The position numbers were made by a program, and so were the translations under genes. A DNA stretch of 64,000 nucleotides from Abelmoschus esculentus (Eukaryota; Streptophyta; Magnoliopsida; Malvales; Malvaceae), in contig JAUCBN010000020.1 in the NCBI GenBank assembly GCA_035048815.1, forward strand, positions 8,501,501-8,565,500, in the 5' to 3' direction. The notes under the pieces were generated by a model. That model made no database searches. It saw nothing but the letters and a program-made list of their open reading frames with translations, and was not told where the DNA came from. Each line of letters starts with the position of its first letter. Positions within the stretch are counted from its first letter, which is position 1. Of the stretch, positions 22,750 to 34,750 are shown piece after piece.

Positions 22750-24490
22750 CTCTTCAAAGACCTTAGCATACAGCGATCACAGCTGAAACAATAGCCTGTC
22801 CTGGGGTAAGACAAGCATACACAAAAGTCTGTTAAGACACAATTATTACAAGAAAAGCTGTTGAATTCATCTGACTATAAATTCTAAAACCATACGAAAC
22901 AAAAGTACAAACATATATCATAACTACACCATGTTTTTAACAAAAGCAATTATTAGTAAACTAATTTCAGCACGTAAAAGAAGGAAGTCCAACAATCTAC
23001 ATATAGATAGCGATGCTTACTTCCAGCATCAAGGAAAATGTTTAGTGGAACATGCTGCGGATTTCTCTTTTAAGTACAGGAAGGCAGTAATTATGTGGCT
23101 GCAATCCTCCTTGGAAGAGAGCATTTCAATTGAGAATAAGATGTTGCAGAGTGTAACAGTTGCGGCCAAAAATCCTAAAGTGAAACACAAATACTTGTGA
23201 GCTAAATAGAAACAAGGAAGAAATCTAAAACAAAAAGGACATGTGCTACCAGAAAAAAGGGAAATGAAAAGTAATTGGCAAATTTCTTCCCTAAAAACAA
23301 TTAAGTTTACCTTCTTTACCAGACTCTACAAATCTAACGGCATCCATAGTGATGATATGCTCCATCACAATATTTAGTTTTGGAAGCCTTTGAATTAAAG
23401 GTTGCAAAACAGTGTCAATGAACACTTTCTCCCAATCAAAAACATCAACATTAGGATCTGTGACCTCTCCATGAACCTATATAAATTGATCAGTTTAATG
23501 ATTATACAAATTTGTAAGCAAAAAAAAGTAAAAAGTAAAAAGAAAAAGCAGTGTCTTCAAATACTGACAAGGTTTTCCACATGTGAAACAAATAAGAAGA
23601 ATCCTAGATACCATATTAAATATGGGATAGACTTACTGGCGAGCTTGATCTCACTGGGACTGGTTTTATCCGTTAAATATAGTGTCATTAGTGGAACGAA
23701 GTTGCCATCAGCCGGCAATGCTTTCGAGATTAATTCTCGATAAGCAATAGCAGCAGCACTGGTGGTGGTATAATAGGAGGCTTCAAATTTGGCATTACTA
23801 TTGCCCTTCCAAAGTGCTTAGAACTGCAATAAGAATACTAATTAGATGGGTAAAAAATCATAACCATTCAGAATGTAATCAACAGCTAATTTCCCCATAA
23901 ATTGAAGTAAATCAAGTCAAGGGGTGACCAAATACTTGTTTCATTTGGTTAATTTGTTCAAAGCTTGTTGAAACAGAATTAATCAAACATTTAAGTTTTG
24001 GAACAGAAACACCTTAACCGGTAAAGGATGATAAGTACTTAACCAATAAAATCAAATGTGTTTATCAATTCAGTCTGCAAGCTAAAAACCCCCAAATACT
24101 TAAAATTAGATTCTTCAGCGTAAAACCAGGTATGTAGAGATATATTAAGATGTGAAAATGCGATCTGTGAATAGTTTTGAACAGTCTACAATACATAGAA
24201 TATTTCAAATAATATTAAGTTGACTACGAATGGGCAAAAGTCCAAGTAGATAATGTGGAAACAATAACAAACTGAATTTAATACAATTAACCAAACTACC
24301 AGTTTAACTGAATTGCAAAAGTGATTTCAGCCACTTGTGTGATTACCAAAAATCGAATACCCCAACAGTCAACTATTCGAAAACATTGCCATTAAAAGTA
24401 AAACAACCTGCGAGGGGCGATGGCTTGAAGGTCACCATCACGGAGAAGAAAATGTCAATCATCAGGTTGAGTCAGGTTAGCTCCATCCTC
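22750..24490 (-). pseudogene. Dihydroorotase (PYR4) pseudogene
   Basis: Exon relics in minus-strand order: about 24390-24490, MELT then LTQPDD*HFLLRDGD; about 23650-23815, HFGRAIVMPNLKPPI, then, two bases out of frame, LPADGNFVPLMTLYLTD; 23311-23476, VHGEVTDPNVDVFDWEKVF and MEHIITMDAVRFVESG, with splice signals kept; about 23020-23170, LQPHNYCLPVLKREI in shifted frames; and about 22750-22785, YAKVFEE with a GT donor. Dihydroorotase makes dihydroorotate in pyrimidine synthesis (plastid or mitochondrial in plants). The metal-binding HLH of QPDDWHLHLRDGD is lost (stop for Trp, Leu for the second His). The exon with the KLYPAGATTNS region is missing, as is the last exon. Splice sites persist, so this is a decayed genomic copy and not a processed one. 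Confidence 0.8.
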
Positions 24491-25719
24491 AGTCTGTTGT
24501 ACATTGATTTTCTTGACAAGTCAAATTTTGTAGAGGAGAACTTCAGTGCCTACACCAAAAGGATCAGTTAAAAAAAACTACAAAGGCTAAGCAAAACCAT
24601 GGAAACATTCAATTGGTCAAACATCAAAGAACAATGAATGATGGGAAGTATGAAGGTTTAGAATTGAATCCGATTCGGACAAACAGAGTTTTAATTCCTT
24701 CATAAACTAATAAAACACTGCAAAAGCTTTGATTCTTATAAAAGGGGAAAGTAGAGAGACGGGAGTTGATAAAAAAAAAAGTGAAGATTTATGCATACTT
24801 CGCTAGGCCTGGGAAAAAACAATGTATTAATCATTTTAGTAGGAGCGGAGAAGTCTAGAGTCTGTCTCTCAAAGTGTCTGTTCAAGCAGAAACGATAGCA
24901 TCAGGGAAAATGCTTCCATCTCATTCCAACACTTCTTTTTTCCAAGTATCAGATCATCAAAATAAAAAAGGAGAACTGTAAGCCGTACACGATGGATGAA
25001 ACTGGTAGAAAGTTTCTTGTGGGCAATTTATCAAACGGTTGGGCTACAAAGTGCGCTGAGTCGGAAAGACCGAATATTTCCGAGATTGAATGGGGTGGAA
25101 GCTGAGTAGAGGAGTGTTCCATTGCAATCAGGTGCAGTGTGTATTGGGGTCAACGGAACGAATAAATCAGCTGAATATGTTTTTTTTCTCCGCCGATCTA
25201 CTTGAGCAATATGAGCAGAGACGGTGGTTTATACGAAGGTTTTAATATGTCAAAGTTTTAAATTTTAATTTTAGTCTATTTTCTTATGAAATTGGGTTAA
25301 TATTTTCTGTTTATTTTAGTGATAGTAAAATTATCCGACTTCCACCCGATTCGAGGAGTTCTAACTTCTAATTTGATTTGATCGGATTTTTTTATTTTTT
25401 TTTCATTAAGGTGAGATGAAGTTTAAAAAATTTAAGCGATCGAGACGGATTTAGATATATATTTAAATTTTTTTATCATATATCGATATATTTTTATTTA
25501 TTTTATTATATTTATAAAAAAATATCACTATATAAATATTTTTATGAGTTTTAAGTTATTTTTAGGTTTTAGATATAAATATTTACCTTCAATAAAGATT
25601 ATTTTTTTAATTATTTAGATCGGATCAAATCAAAAACAACTTTAAGGGATAATGTATTATGTCAATCGAATAAATTAATATTTTATTTCAGATGAGATGA
25701 TTTAGGGTTTAAGAGGAAA
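24491..25719. other. Intergenic, no gene recognised
   Basis: Mixed AT-rich sequence. The first part would be the 5' flank of the PYR4 relic. From about 25250 the AT content rises sharply up to the truncated start of Copia B. No coding or RNA signal is recognised. Confidence 0.4.
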
Positions 25720-26690
25720 TGACATACCTACCTTACAATTTGTTAAAACATGGTTAAGTAGTTGCTTTTCCATGAAAGATTTGAGTGAGACAACATATAT
25801 CTTAGGGGTTAAGATCTATAGAGATAGATCTAGACGACTTTTAGGTCTAAATCAAAGTACATATATAGACAAAGTGCTTAAAAGATTCAATATGAAAGAA
25901 TCTAAAAAAGGATTATTGCTATGAGACATGATATTTCTCTTTCAAAGAAAATGTGTCTTTAAAATCCACAAGAAAGAGAACGAATGAGTAAGATTTCATA
26001 TGTTTCGGCTATTGGTTTTATCATGTATGTTATGATATGTACTCGACCAGATGTTTCGTATGCTTTAAGCATGACGAGTCGATATCAGGCAAATCTTGAT
26101 GAAAGCCATTGGGTAGTAGTCAAAAATATTCTAAAGTACTTGAGAAAAACTAAGGATACATTTCTTGGCTATGGAAACGAAGAAAGCATAATCTAAAATG
26201 GTTATACTAATGTTAGTTTCCAAACTGATAAGGATGACTCACGGTCGCAATCGAGCTTTTGTGTTTTGTCTTAACGGAGGTGCTGTGAGTTGAAAAAGTT
26301 CAAAGCAAGACACAATAACTGATTCTACAACAGAGGTTGAGTATATTGCAGCCAGTGAAGCAGCAAAAGAGTTTATTTGGATCAAGAAATTCATATCCGA
26401 ACTTGGGATTGCTCCTAGCATAACAGATGCTATAGAACTCCGTTGTGATAACAATGGAGTCATTGTGCAATCAAAGGAACCTAGATTTCATCAAAGGTCC
26501 AAACATATTCTTAGGCGTTTTCATCTCATTCGAGAGATCATAGATCGAGATGTGAAGATATGCAGAGTATACACAGATGATAATATTGTTGATCCCTTGA
26601 TGAAGCCTTTGACAAAACAGAAGCATGATCGTCACACTAAGTCAATCGGTATTAGATATTGAGTGATTGGTCTTAGTGCTAGTGAGAGAT
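25720..26690 (+). pseudogene. Copia B: C-terminal RT and RNase H, 5'-truncated
   Basis: Frames in order: FSMKDLSETTYILGVKIYRD, RMSKISYVSAIGFIMYVMIC, TRPDVSYALSMTSRYQANLD, then RNase H with SFQTDKDDSRSQSSFVFCLN, TTEVEYIAASEAAKE, CDNNGVIVQSKEPRFHQRSK and HLIREIIDRDVKICRV. This is the Tork/TNT-like Copia signature. The sequence starts just downstream of where the YxDD box should be, so the 5' two-thirds are missing. Stops lie after LGYGNEESII and within the RNase H region. The frame ends at 26660, just before the polypurine tract AGTGAGAGA and the LTR. Confidence 0.9.
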
Positions 26691-27037
26691 TGTTAGAGTA
26701 TGCTCAAATACCAATCATATGATGATTGTAAGGATATGTTTTATTTATCAACTTTATTGAATAAAGACATTGATATTATTGTTTTCAAGATATATATCTA
26801 TGTCTAACATAAACTGAGAAACAATAAGTCCATATAATAATATAAGTATTATTATTAAAAGATCCTTAGTCATATATTATTATGGGCATGGACAATAATA
26901 ATACGCTTAAGTTAACATGTTATTGATTGATGACAATGAGTTTTCATTGACATAGAGATGTTTGAATTAATACATGAATATATTGTTAGAGAACAATATA
27001 TTGGATTAACTCGCTATGAGCATATCTCTTGGATTAT

Positions 27038-27301
27038 TGTGAGAATGGGGCCATATTGATGATCAGAGAGATGATGGACGTTGAAGGATGGTGGTTTCTT
27101 GTTCTTGTTCTAAGAGAGAAGAAGGATGAATATGAAAGAATACTTTGAAGGTAACACACAATTGAGTACATCACAATACAATGGTATGAGTACTTATACC
27201 CAATATTAAATGGCCTAACAAACTAATTAGAGATCCAACTAACTAACTAATTACAGTTTAATAGCAAAAGATTAAAAGTGGTTACAATTGATCTTCTAAC
27301 A
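27038..27301 (-). repeat. 3' LTR of the small element
   Basis: It is almost identical by eye to 29167-29430, differing at a few sites, so the insertion is recent relative to its neighbours. Confidence 0.88.
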
Positions 27302-27721
27302 TTCTCCCTGCTGTCTCAATCTTCTTCTTCTTCAATGAGTTAAACCTTGAGTTGACTAATTGAATAACCCAAAATATTGTGTTGATTGTTTTTTTAGAAA
27401 TCTTCTCTTGCTTCATCTTCATTGTCTTACTTCGCCACTTATTTGATCCTTCTTTTTGTTGGGAGAAAGGCGGTTAAGCTACGAACTCCCGAATGCAATC
27501 TGAAGCCCACTCTCGAGCAAGAAAACATTCTCTTATGTCTGGTTAAGAAGTGTAAGGATGCTAAACACTATACATTCCCCGGATATTTTCTAACCTCCAA
27601 CTTGGTTGTTAAACCAAAATTTCATTTACCCTTACGAACAAAGTAAGGGATAGTGAAGCTCCCAAATCAGTAAACGTAACGAGCATTCAATAACAGCACC
27701 AACCAATAGACAATATAAACT

Positions 27722-27964
27722 TCAACTCACAGATTTTATACTAGGAATCAACAAATGAAAGCCAAATAACACTAATCCAAAGCAAGACAATGCTGCAAAT
27801 AACACTAACCAGTTTAGTCGGTCCCATGCCATCTTTATGATCACACTAGAACAAATCGACAGGTCAACAACCACAAAGTTTCCCACTGCTGCTAAGACCC
27901 AAAGGTTAACACCAGCAGTGTATGTCACGCCAAGGAAGCATATTATACCAGCCAAAGTATCCAA
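27722..27964 (-). CDS. Hydrophobic unknown frame within the small LTR element
   Basis: I do not recognise this 80-codon frame. It is rich in hydrophobic stretches (DTLAGIICFLGVTYTAGVNL, LVLFAALSCFGLVLFGFHLL) that look like two or three membrane segments. In the same frame, codons upstream of the ATG continue open for about 25 residues to a stop. It has no retroelement motif and lies sense with respect to the host LTR element. It could be the captured end of a host membrane-protein gene or chance. Confidence 0.3.
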   Translation of the reverse strand: MDTLAGIICFLGVTYTAGVNLWVLAAVGNFVVVDLSICSSVIIKMAWDRLNWLVLFAALSCFGLVLFGFHLLIPSIKSVS

Positions 27965-28081
27965 GACTGATAAAATACATGATTTGGTTCCAGTGTTGCA
28001 AACGCCATTAAGTAAATCATCATACTCATCTTACAGAATATCTTTTCCATTGTCAACAAGGATTGCAACCTTGGTGACACA

Positions 28082-28528
28082 CTATAATGTTGATTCACTT
28101 CCCAGCATGAACTTCCTAGATGTATCTGTCAATTCCCCACGAATTGACAAAATTGTCGAGTTTCCTTTAGCATCTTCCAATGACCCAATTTTACTGTTGC
28201 GCAGAACCTCATCGACATCAATGAAGTGTTGACAGTGTTGACCATTCGATACCAAAAGACAAATGTACAGTTCAGGTTTTGGACAAAGTTGTAACCACAA
28301 ATGTACGATGAACTTAGTGTGTTGTTGAAGCCATTTGGACCTGAGAAAGTGTCTCCTAGGGAAACTGCCATCTGTTTGGCTAAAAGCTTCAAGGAAACCA
28401 TAGTCGTAAACTGACTCGGCTCTTGTAGGATTCATTGGTTGGAGGCTACAAATGAGGATCTTCACCGAGAATTTCATGACTATCGCAGCAAACTCGCTGT
28501 TGTCGAGTATTGTGAAATTAGTGCTCAA
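28082..28528 (-). CDS. Unknown 148-codon frame within the small LTR element
   Basis: The frame includes STNFTILDNSEFAAIVMKFS, RAESVYDYGFLEAFSQTDGS and DVDEVLRNSKIGSLEDAKGN. I recognise no family. It is the longest frame of the element and runs in the element's sense direction, upstream of the hydrophobic frame at 27722-27964. It is probably captured host sequence, possibly with introns still present or frame decay. Confidence 0.35.
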   Translation of the reverse strand: MSTNFTILDNSEFAAIVMKFSVKILICSLQPMNPTRAESVYDYGFLEAFSQTDGSFPRRHFLRSKWLQQHTKFIVHLWLQLCPKPELYICLLVSNGQHCQHFIDVDEVLRNSKIGSLEDAKGNSTILSIRGELTDTSRKFMLGSESTL

Positions 28529-28645
28529 GAAGACTATTCATGTTTTCTCAAAAAAGATTGTCATTGAGAACCAGAATAGTGAACAACTTTCTTGATGAGT
28601 AAACAATGAAAAAAGAGAATCCAATGAACAATTACTAGGTTATAC

Positions 28646-28735
28646 CTTAACGCGGTAGTAACAAATGAAATCCTCTGGACCTTCAAAGCGGTGTTTTTCC
28701 ATCGAAGAAGATGGGTCGGATTTTCTGGCGGACAT
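28646..28735 (-). CDS. Possible captured first exon within the small LTR element
   Basis: A 30-codon open stretch starts at an ATG (MSARKSDPSSSMEKHRFEGP...) and ends at ACCGCGTTAAG|GTATAAC, a plausible splice donor. It precedes the 28082-28528 frame in transcription order. It may be exon 1 of the captured gene. Too short to assign. Confidence 0.3.
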
Positions 28736-29166
28736 GGAAACCAGATATTCAGAAACCCTTTACCAAAGGGTTAATCGCAATGTTTTTTTTTCTAGTTCGA
28801 GGAACCCCTATTCTTCTTTCTCTTCCGGTTGGGTTCCTTCCCTGAGGCCTTCCCCTGCCCGGTTCTATAACGCCAGATTAGAAGACTTTCAAGAACCCAT
28901 TTCTTGGATTCGTGCTTCCTCTACAAGAACCCCCTTGGGGTTGACCGTGACTCTTTATGTACAGAGGGGATACCTTTCTTTCAGAATCTTTCTATGGGGA
29001 AGAACCTTTCTTCTTCAATGAAAGCTAGGAGGAAGAAAGAACAAAGGAAATCTTAATCGTCTTTTTATCGCGAGATCAAGGTGGTTTTACCCAGAAGCAA
29101 CAATGAAACTATTAGTGGCAGCAACGGAAGAGGCCAGCGTAGGAACGTCAATGGTGAATGATACCA

Positions 29167-29430
29167 TGTGAGAATGGGGCCATATTGATGATCAAAGAGA
29201 TGATGGACGTTGAAGGATGGTGGTTTCTTGTTCTTGTTCTCAGAGAGAAGAAGGATGAATATGAAAGAATACTTTGAAGGTAACACACAATTGAGTACAT
29301 CACAATACAATGGTATGGGTATTTATACCCAATATTAAATGGCCTAACAAACTAATTAGAGATCCAACTAACTAACTAATTACAGTTTAATAGCAAAAGA
29401 TTAAAAGTGATTACAATTGATCTTCTAACA
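29167..29430 (-). repeat. 5' LTR of the small element
   Basis: Partner of 27038-27301. The primer-binding site lies directly inside it. Confidence 0.88.
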
Positions 29431-30460
29431 ATTATTATGTGACGGCCATGATATTGTTCATAGTGACAACTATATGTGTAATCCTTAGACTTGAGATCAT
29501 TACTATCTCAACATATGTTGTATTATGTTTTGATGCAATTAAACATGCTCTGTAAGTGGTTGCACTATAAAAACTAACATTGAACACATTACAATGTGTG
29601 TAGTGATATGTGAATAATCGAGACAAGATTTGTCCTTTCTACATAATAGGAAATATATCACATGCCACTTGATTGAGTGAGACTAGAAATGTATGGTCAT
29701 GATCGAATAAATTGATATGAGATATCACGGATTATTCATTTATAATAGTCTAATCTATGTATCAAGAAACAATAAATGGGCTATAAAAGTGTGACTATTC
29801 CAAGACTTGTGTCTATTATAAATATAAAAGGACAAACGAATATAACACATTAAGATAGTCACGTAAATGTTACATTGAATCATGATCTATTGTAACATTG
29901 ATGAAAATGATATATTACTAGATGTCACTCATTGTTTATAATATTAGAATTGTTCTAATATTATCACTAACGTTACAATGAGCCTACAGGGTCACACCCA
30001 TTAGTTGAAAAAGGAGCAATTCATAAATGTGTCACCTAAATATAATTTGATTATATATGTGTGTATTATATATATATATATATATATGTGATGTATATAT
30101 ATATATATATGTGCAAATTATATTTAATACACAATTAATCTCAAATTTAATTAAAGGATATAATTAAAGTAATTATATTTAGTATCAAATTCAGATTAAA
30201 TATGGGTCCCAAATTTTTAGGAAATAATTAAAGTAATTATATTCCAAATCAAATTTGGATTAAACCCTAATTACTTAGGTGACAACTATAAAAGGGAGGT
30301 TTTGGTCTAGTAGACGAATTAACCAAATCCCGAGTCCCTAAACTCTAAATCACGAAAATAGATTTTGAGATACATATCTCTCAATCGTGTGAACTGAGTA
30401 GAGTCCGAGACGATTTTTCGTAGAGGCTAAAGATTCGGATTATCGAACGATCGTGACTGT

Positions 30461-31560
30461 AATAGTTCCAGATACTGTTATTGTTGTTTATCAAGGAACC
30501 CAATATAAGTCATCGCATCTCCTCCTCCCAATTTCGGATTAAACGTACTTGGATCACTGGAAGGATCATCATTTTTTTGTTTCCGTTGCGCCATGGGGTG
30601 TGTCGGTTGTCCCAAAAAATAGGGGATAAACCAAAAAATAAATTAAAAGTCTTTTTCGTCAACTGAAAATCCTCTTTCATTTTGAAATTTTGAACTTAAG
30701 AAAAAAAAATCCTCTCTACCAGACTCCTCAACCCCAAAAAGCAACCTCTCAACCTTTAAAAAAGAGAATCGACCCCGTCCCTTCGCCTTAATGACCACCG
30801 TAGAGGATATTGGCCTTGAAGAGATCTAACCATAGATCGTCTCGTCTTCATCGTCCTATCACACCAGTACAAAAGATAAAAAAACACTCAGATCTAACAA
30901 GCCCTCAACCTCGGAACGAAACTAGAAACCTCTTTCAAGATTTTAAAACATAGAAGAAGAGCTCCCTCATCGTCTTCACTCTATCGCAAAAGGGCCACCC
31001 ATGGAGGGGTTTCGTCGACAATGAGATTTCTAAGACCAAAGGGAAGTCCCTCTTTATCTCTCTTTGGTTTTTATCTTTTTCCTTTTCTTTTACGTTTCGG
31101 ATGCATGCAAGATGATTCAGATGAGAAGGGTTTTTATCAAAGAGTTCTCTATGATTTTTTTTAATTCCTCCATGATAATGATACAAGAACATCGTTTTGT
31201 TTATATCAGTTACAACATGTGATTTATGTCTAGTTCCTCTTTTGTATTTTTTCTTTCTTGTCTAAAAATATTCTCAAATTCTAACATCAGATGTTCTTCT
31301 TTTTTTAAATAAAATCCAAATAAATATGGAGATCGTACGAGCGGTGGTAGATGGCAAAGTAGACAAAGAGTCACGTGTGCATAGAAAAATCACCAGAAAT
31401 TGAGGGGTCGGGAGTGTACGCCCCACGCACGCGTGGGAGAGGCGGATAGACGAGTATGGGCGCGTGCAGCTTTTAGGAATATTCATCTTGGTGTAATCTT
31501 GTTCGTCCATCTCCACCAAATCGAATGACCCAAGATATGCGTCAACAACACCTATAACAC
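30461..31560. other. Unassigned intergenic or repeat sequence
   Basis: No gene recognised. One GC-richer patch occurs at 31370-31460 (ACGCACGCGTGGGAGAGG). Short minus-strand frames at 30935-31192 and 31274-31519 show no known motif. Confidence 0.3.
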
Positions 31561-32269
31561 ATCAAATTAAGGTTAACCTAAGGTTTTACTATAATTGGGC
31601 TTGAATTTTTGGGCTTGTAATTTTTTTAGGTTTTAGTTTGTAAGATTTTAGGGCCATGAGACTATTGATTAATTGGATTTTGGACTATATTTTCATGGGT
31701 TTTTATTTATTTTAATTGGCTCATTGGATAATAATAATATTATTAATAATACATGTTGAGTTGATCAATCGATGAATTGGCCAAGAGGCGGGGTGAATTG
31801 GCACTTTAAAAATTTTGTGGAAGATTTGGTAAAAATGTGAGAAATGAAGAACACAAGAATTTATAGTAGTTAAAGCTTCGAGCAAGCTCTACATCCACTA
31901 TCTTAACTCCCACTAAGGATTTTCAACCCAATCCACTATTGAATTCGATCTTTTTCTTGGTTTAAGGGATAACTGTTATAAATCGAGTCAATCTTTCTAT
32001 CCAAAGATTGATTCAACCTCACAAGGTTACAAAGAAGAGGAATGGAAAATTTGGTTTCTCTCAAACAAAATATTTCACCCAATTACACACTAAAACACTC
32101 CCCAAACTCAAAAATCATATTACAATAAAGCTACAAGAGTTGAGTGTACAAGATTTTGCAATAAAGCTATTAATGTTGGATTTGGGATGCTTAGATGTGT
32201 TCTTGAAGATCAATAGTTGTTGTTGCTGCTTTAGAAGTTTGATTTTATACCGTATCTTTGATTTCTAAC
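31561..32269. other. Unassigned AT-rich repeat sequence
   Basis: Nothing identifiable; it precedes the LTR fragment at 32270 and may belong to the same decayed element. Confidence 0.3.
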
Positions 32270-33060
32270 CGTTGAAGTGCTTAGGATTTTTAATTCGGGA
32301 TTAAATTCTTAAAAATCATTTTTTGAAAAAAAAATAAATCTTGGAAAAATATTTTAAAATTTTTATTTGAATTTTGTAAAATAAATTTTTAAAATTAACC
32401 CTTGAATCCCTGAGATTTTGAAACTAGTGACTATTTTGTAAAAATTGAAAATTTAGTGACTAAACTATAATTAGGCTAAAACTTTGAATCTTTAAGGGGG
32501 TTTGATTCAATACTAATAATATATGATCTAAACCTTCAAATAGCCTATATAAGCAACCTTTAACCCCTTGTTTTAACCTAAGTAATCAAAATTCCCTAAT
32601 TTTGATCTAAAGCCCAAAAATTCACTTTAAAAATATCTTTTTTTTTATTTCGGTTTCTTCTTCTCCAAGGCATACTTTTCATCATATTTTAATGGTAAAT
32701 ATCTATTATTTTTAATAAAAAAATATTGGTTTAATTTCCCATAATTTTCTTCAAATTCTCTTTGTTTTTCTTCGGTTTTTCTTGTTTTTAAACCTTGGAA
32801 GGAGGTTGGATCAGTTTTGGAGGTAATAATCTTTTAAACCTATGAAACCTAAAATTATTTAATGAAATTACTATGTTCTTGATTGATTGCCACAATCTTT
32901 AAAGTCTTGAATCAATAAAATCGGTTTTCTTGATAAAAATTTCATTCTTTTCTTGATTTTTGTTCAAGGGTTTTACATGACTGTTTTTTATGCCTAAATA
33001 CATGAATCTTGAAGTTTTTAAATATAATTAAGATGACTTTTATAAAAAGCATGACATTTA
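32270..33060 (+). repeat. Partial LTR, same family as solo LTR 4
   Basis: Similar in order and spacing to 12640-13440. Shared blocks include TTAGTGACTATTTTGTAAAA or its one-base variant, then CTTTGAATCTTTAAGGGG, and the downstream run GATTTTTGTTCAAGGGTTTT or its close equivalent. Ends are lost, so it is a fragment. Confidence 0.6.
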
Positions 33061-33129
33061 CAGAGTTTTAAAAAGTGACATTTGGTGACGTGGCTAGAGT
33101 CCTTGGATTTTTTTCACCTTTTGCCAAGT

Positions 33130-34290
33130 TGTAGCATTTTAGATATCATATCCACATGGACTGATCAACCTATACTATAAAATAAATCTGCACTTAAATA
33201 TAAAGACACAAGTGATTTGGAGTAATGGTGAATTAACTAAAAATAAAGAAAACTAAATACTTAAAGGAATTAACAATGGAAGAATTAAGGCTAGGCAGTT
33301 TGCTTTGTAGAGGGAAATCCAGTTGCACTTATTCTCCAGTTATTAATGCATATGGTTGAATTGTCGTCGTGGCGGGTCGCTCGAAGGGTCACCTCAGCTG
33401 CCTCGACGGGGTTATGCCTTGTCGAAAACTTAACTTTCCATAGTTCGATAGAGCATCCGAAATTGTTCCCCCTTATCCCTAAGCGAGGAAATTATTTAAA
33501 CTCACGTCTTGATGGTGTGTATCAAGGGTGGATAACAACCGATTATATGCTTCCTTTTAGTCGCTGAAATCCTGGTTGGCTTATCTCTAAGTCGGAATAG
33601 TCGATGCCCATGAGCAAAGACCAACTACTCCATAAAATACCTAAGTCTCGATGGAGTTTAGAACATGATGGGTTTTGTCGGTGGCTAGGGTTTGTCTATG
33701 AGAACCGACTTTTCCTCCTAGCCTTAGGGGTTTGCCTTTATATAGACTAAGCCTAGGTTAAAGACTTCCATAAAAATAAGAGTTCTAAAAGGAAAAGAAT
33801 ACATGTCCTTATTGAATTACAACTCTTTTATTCTATTTCCTAATTTAAGTTCTTAATTCCACGTCAACTTTGACCATGGCTTGACTCTATTTCTTCTCTT
33901 CCGTTTTGTCTCTTATAGCTTCCATTGGATTCAACATATTTTTCTTCATCTATAGAGCACCAATTATCATCTTTCCTCTACTGCCGCGGCGGGTGATCTA
34001 CTACCGTGTCGGGTGCATCCTAGCATTGAAATAAAATTAAGCTCATGTTCCAGCATCCATTCATCTTATCTAGTAGTACCTGCATGGTTATTCCCTGTCT
34101 AAGAAAGAAAACCATTAACTATACCTGTTTTTCACCAAATAATAGATAAAATAACAATGTGAGTGCATGGATGTTAACAAATAGAAAATATGAAAAATTA
34201 TCCTTAATTGTTATTAAATATGTCCTTTATAAGTAATAATCGAGTGGAAATATGATATAATAATTAGGAGTTTTATGAACTTGTCAAATA
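33130..34290 (-). repeat. Probable 3' LTR of element B
   Basis: It lies directly downstream (minus sense) of the polypurine tract. No partner LTR remains because the 5' end is missing, so the outer border is a guess. It contains a GC-richer patch, GTCGTCGTGGCGGGTCGC, near 33362. Confidence 0.45.
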
Positions 34291-34600
34291 CCCCCAAACT
34301 TGAACTATTACTTGTCCTCAAGCAATGCAATAAAATTCTTAAGTCTGAATTTTTATAGTAATATACCTTTCTGCCTATTGTGGCAGAGTTCCTCTCTTAA
34401 CTCGGCCTCTTCAAAGTTTCTGGAATTCTTCGGAACTGGACTATAAGTCTTTGTGGGTGTGTGCGTTGCCTTGACTAAACTGATTTTCTAAGTTCTAATC
34501 TCTTTTCTTAGCTCAAAACTCTTGACTTAGATTTTTAATTATTTTTCCTTCTTCCATGCCTTGTTATATAAGTATATAATTAGTTACATACTTATACTGC

Positions 34601-34750
34601 ATGAGCCGATTGTGGGCACCTCAAGTGTTTAACTACTCTCACTAGAGCCGATGATAAGCACCTCTAGTAAGTGGGAATGAGCCTAAGTCTTAGAGCCGGT
34701 AGTAGGCACCTTTAAGAACTATACTAGAGCCGATGATAGGCACCTCTAGT
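34601..34750 (-). repeat. Four copies of an imperfect palindrome in the 3' zone of element B
   Basis: ACTAGAGCCGATGATAGGCACCTCTAGT-like units lie at 34601-34626, 34641-34668, 34690-34716 and 34723-34750. Each can pair its ACTAGAG with CTCTAGT. Related units occur in element C at 54046-54175. Confidence 0.75.

Larger units (their letters stand above)
27038..29430 (-). mobile_element. Small complete LTR element with gene-like internal sequence
   Basis: Two 264-base direct repeats, 27038-27301 and 29167-29430, start TGTGAGAATGGGGCC and end CTTCTAACA. A perfect 5-base duplication ATTAT (27033-27037 and 29431-29435) flanks them. Internally the minus strand begins TGGTATCATTC (29153-29163), the initiator-Met primer site. 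A purine-rich tract, CAGCAGGGAGAA, lies beside the 3' LTR at 27302-27315. The 1.9 kb interior has no RT, integrase or RNase H. Instead it shows unrelated gene-like pieces. This points to a non-autonomous element that carries captured host DNA. Confidence 0.88.
26691..30460 (+). mobile_element. 3' LTR of Copia B, split by a small LTR element
   Basis: The LTR opens TGTTAGAGTATGCTC at 26691, right after a polypurine tract. It runs to 27037, is interrupted by 27038-29430, and resumes at 29431 after the ATTAT duplication. It includes (TA)n tracts at 30061-30110. The right end near 30460 is an estimate because no second LTR of this element is present for comparison. Confidence 0.6.

Noticed and set aside
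27722..27964. Assignment of the hydrophobic frame to the PRA1 family
   Set aside because: Only a vague similarity in hydrophobic pattern; no conserved motif could be confirmed.
28665..29021. 118-codon plus-strand frame, considered as a mitochondrial-DNA insertion
   Set aside because: Its base composition looks organelle-like in places, but I recognise no mitochondrial gene. The opposite strand gives a better exon with a splice donor at 28646-28735.
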